Origin: DATHRK01 sp035513295
Lineage (GTDB): Bacteria; Gemmatimonadota; Gemmatimonadetes; Longimicrobiales; RSA9
Reading direction: 5' to 3'
NCBI GenBank assembly: GCA_035513295.1
Contig: DATKCH010000127.1
Coordinates: 8,527 to 72,526, forward strand
DNA length: 64,000 bases
How positions within the stretch are numbered: the stretch's first letter is position 1; each line of letters starts with the position of its first letter. Shown here piece by piece: positions 62,081 to 64,000 of the stretch. Below the pieces are notes generated by a model. That model had not been told where the DNA came from. It ran no database searches and worked only from the letters and a program-made list of their open reading frames with translations. A program made the translations under genes and the position numbers.

Positions 62081-62839
62081 ATGAATCCGGCCGCGAGTTC
62101 CGCGCTCGGCGCCGCGCTGCTCCTCGTGCTGGCGTGGACCGCCCTCGCCAGCGACGGCTTCGATCGCGACGGGAGGGACGTGCCGCCCGCCACCGCCGAC
62201 CTCCCGCGCGCGCAGTATGCGGCTCCCGGTGCGCAGAAGTCGATGCGCTTCGCGTCGTGGGCGCGGGCCGGCGCGCAGGGCGCCGAGGTCGAGGCCCTGG
62301 AGGAGGTGCTCGCGGCCGCCGAGGGGTTGCAGCCGATCGCCTGCGAGCTCGCGGCCGGGGGCGTCCGGGGGTACTGGCCCGGCAGGAACGCGCGCGCCGT
62401 CCTCTCGGAGAACGCCGCGGCCGCGCGCAGGCTGGACTCGGGACTCGAGGCGGCGCGCACCGACGCCGGAGCGCGGATCCTCGTGGAGGCGCTCCTGGGG
62501 ACTTCGGGTTGCCGCGCCAGGCTCGCGCTCGGCCTGCTCGACCGATCGGAGCCGACCGCCGCCGCCCCCCTCCTTCGCGGCTCTCTCGACGACGGTCAGG
62601 AAGACCGGCGCCGCCGGGCGGCGCTCGGGCTGGGGGCGGTGGAAAGCACGCCCGATCGGCCGGCGCTCGAGCGGCTGCTCGCGGACCCGGCGTCGTCCGT
62701 CCGCATCGCGGCCGCCTGGGCTCTCGGCCGGATCGAAGACCCGGCCGCCATCCCCGCGCTGTCGCGGGTTCTCGCGGACGACGCCGACCCGGGGGTTCGT
62801 GGCGCCGCCGCGGAGGCCCTGGGCGAGATCGCGGGCTGA
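62081..62839 (+). CDS. exported HEAT-repeat protein
   Basis: 252-residue protein with a signal segment (AALLLVLAWTALASDGF) and at least three HEAT units near the C-terminus, such as SVRIAAAWALGRIEDPAAIPAL and PGVRGAAAEALGEIAG. A Cys in TSGCRARLALG is isolated. It follows the M56/HEAT gene by 32 bases and shares the WALGxIE repeat type, so it is probably part of the same operon, perhaps as a soluble partner or competitor of the sensor repeats. Its ATG has GAGGAAGC near. Confidence 0.8.
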   Translation: MNPAASSALGAALLLVLAWTALASDGFDRDGRDVPPATADLPRAQYAAPGAQKSMRFASWARAGAQGAEVEALEEVLAAAEGLQPIACELAAGGVRGYWPGRNARAVLSENAAAARRLDSGLEAARTDAGARILVEALLGTSGCRARLALGLLDRSEPTAAAPLLRGSLDDGQEDRRRRAALGLGAVESTPDRPALERLLADPASSVRIAAAWALGRIEDPAAIPALSRVLADDADPGVRGAAAEALGEIAG

Positions 62840-62946
62840 TCGAGAGGTCTGCACGGCGCTCGGTCGCCGCTTCGGCCCTCCTCCTGCTGACCGGATTCGC
62901 CGACCGAGTGTAGCGCCGAGCGCGCGCCCGCTCGCGGAACGGATCG

Positions 62947-64000
62947 TCAGCGACCCGACTCGAGCGGCGCCAGGCGCCCCAGAAGGGCGCGCAGCGCGTC
63001 GGCACCCAGCGCGCCGGCTCCCGCCACCAGCAGGCCATCCACGACCACCAGTGACAGCGGGCGCGCCGCGCCGCCGTATCCCCGGATGATCCCGCCTTCC
63101 CGCCGGGGCCCCGAGTCGTCCGCCGGGCCGCCGAACACCGGTCCCGCCCCGTCCCCGTCGTTCGCCGACCACTGATAGAGATCGATCCGCTCCCCGGTCG
63201 CGATCCTCTGCGAAACGCGCACGGTCCGGCCCCCTGCACCCCAGGCGATGGACAGCAGTTCGGCGTCCGGCACGCCTACCGGCGGCCGCCCCAGGAGGGC
63301 GCGGGCTCCGAGCACGTCCACCGGCACCCAGCCATCCCGGACGGCGTCCGCGGGAACGCGCGCGCCGGCCGCGGCGGCCGTCGCCAGCGAGTCGGCGAGC
63401 TCGCGCTGCTCGCTCTCCTCCACAGGGACGGCCGGCGCCCGATCCGCGCCGTCGTTCCGGTCGCGCCCGTCCTGAAACCCGGCCTGGAAGCGGAGGCTCG
63501 AAGGGGTATCGGCGGCGTCGACCTCGCCCTCGTCGGCCTCGCCCTCGTCGGCGGCCTCGCGCTCGGCGCGGGCCTGGCGCGCTCCGGCATCCGCGCGGTC
63601 CAGCGCGTCGTTCGGCGACTCCCGCCGCCCCTCCGGGGACTCGTCGCCCGCCGCATCGCGTCCGGCGATGCCGTCCGCCGACACCTCTCCCATGACGCGG
63701 TCCTCGGACGCGCCCGTGCCCCGGGCCAGATCCCGCGCCGTTCGGGCGTCGTCCACGCGCGGCGCGGCGAGAGACGCCTCGAACGGGTCCACCCCGAGAG
63801 CGGCCCGCGACCACCAGCCGACACCCAGGGCGAGCACTACGCTGGCGGCCCAGGCGAGCGGGCGGCCGGCCGGGAGCCAGCGGATCCGGCCCGGGCGCCC
63901 CGGCCGTTTCCCGGCGCCTTCCACGGGTCCCATGGCGTCCATCCCCGCGGCCGTCGACGCCGCGCTCGTCGTCCCCTCCGTCCCGCGCCCGGCGCGGTGC
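62947..64000 (-). CDS. putative membrane protein, anti-sigma-like (5' end beyond window)
   Basis: A 331-residue protein starts MDAMGPVEGAGKRPGRPGRI at 63,942, and the frame stays open to the window edge, so the true start may lie outside. A transmembrane helix (LAWAASVVLALGVGWWSRAAL) is near residue 35. A long acidic, Ala/Asp/Arg-rich linker follows, and a C-terminal domain carries VSQRIATGERIDLYQW and LSLVVVDGLLVAG. The layout resembles anti-sigma factors with a periplasmic sensor domain, but no zinc motif is visible in the part present. The function is unassigned. Confidence 0.55.
   Translation of the reverse strand, partial: HRAGRGTEGTTSAASTAAGMDAMGPVEGAGKRPGRPGRIRWLPAGRPLAWAASVVLALGVGWWSRAALGVDPFEASLAAPRVDDARTARDLARGTGASEDRVMGEVSADGIAGRDAAGDESPEGRRESPNDALDRADAGARQARAEREAADEGEADEGEVDAADTPSSLRFQAGFQDGRDRNDGADRAPAVPVEESEQRELADSLATAAAAGARVPADAVRDGWVPVDVLGARALLGRPPVGVPDAELLSIAWGAGGRTVRVSQRIATGERIDLYQWSANDGDGAGPVFGGPADDSGPRREGGIIRGYGGAARPLSLVVVDGLLVAGAGALGADALRALLGRLAPLESGR

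Noticed and set aside
62853..62914. Long-range inverted repeat CGGCGCTCGGTCG with CGACCGAG...GCGCCG
   Set aside because: The arms are interrupted by four extra bases and separated by about 35; it is close to what GC-rich sequence gives by chance.
58905..63239. A 1,444-codon open frame on the minus strand across the BlaI/M56/HEAT locus
   Set aside because: It is antisense to three clear genes, has no family sequence and is Arg/Gly/Ala-rich. Long antisense frames are expected at this GC content.

Overview
The window is a chromosomal segment of a very GC-rich Gram-negative bacterium (roughly 70 percent GC by eye, with codon third positions almost all G or C). It spans the replication-origin neighbourhood: dnaA and dnaN, rpmH-rnpA-yidD-yidC, parA-parB and two perfect parS sites lie within about 12 kb. 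An outer-membrane beta-barrel protein, secreted peptidases, several lipoproteins, an M56/BlaI locus with HEAT repeats and a full pyruvate dehydrogenase operon fit Gemmatimonadota or a related lineage best. That placement is inferred from gene content, not computed.

Layout. Positions 1-18,150 hold mixed metabolism and envelope genes: DUF5694 protein, patatin, aromatic amino acid decarboxylase, diguanylate cyclase, a menC/MBL pair, a GAF-type methionine sulfoxide reductase, M42 peptidase, L,D-transpeptidase, isoaspartyl peptidase, a LysM protein, and a BNR lipoprotein overlapping a histidine kinase. Two good rho-independent terminators lie here (10,531-10,564 and 18,114-18,151). Positions 18,172-20,400 carry an ECF sigma/anti-sigma/DUF4097 operon. 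At 20,690-24,910 are a bacterial Cdc48, RmuC and a beta-barrel protein. At 25,060-25,438 is a frameshifted S9 peptidase relic. At 25,452-28,548 an Nramp-like transporter, YgfZ and a SirB1-type protein overlap end to end. At 28,676 begins selD, with an in-frame UGA at the catalytic selenocysteine position. At 29,820-35,866 is lipA-pdhA-pdhB-E2-E3. At 35,938-43,849 are an SDR epimerase, a LOG protein, a zinc-ribbon protein, M14 and M28 peptidases and a Nif3-like protein.

Origin region. A parA-parB-M23 peptidase-bactofilin operon (47,201 to 44,098, minus) is preceded by two parS sites and a 690-base spacer with DnaA-like boxes and 11-bp phased repeats. A COG3044-type ATPase, a holin-like membrane protein and acylphosphatase occupy the place between yidC and parA where mnmE/mnmG/rsmG often sit. 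rpmH lies wholly inside the 5' part of rnpA in another frame, as reported for Thermus. DnaA-box-like sequences flank dnaA on both sides, and the dnaA-dnaN gap is the best oriC candidate.

The right end carries pyrE, a PDZ protein, a phytoene-desaturase-like oxidoreductase, and a BlaI - M56 peptidase/HEAT fusion - secreted HEAT protein operon with a near-perfect operator over its promoter. This last locus is the strongest candidate for a little-described regulatory system: the BlaR1-type sensor domain is replaced by 11-12 HEAT repeats. No CRISPR array, tRNA, rRNA or insertion sequence was seen.
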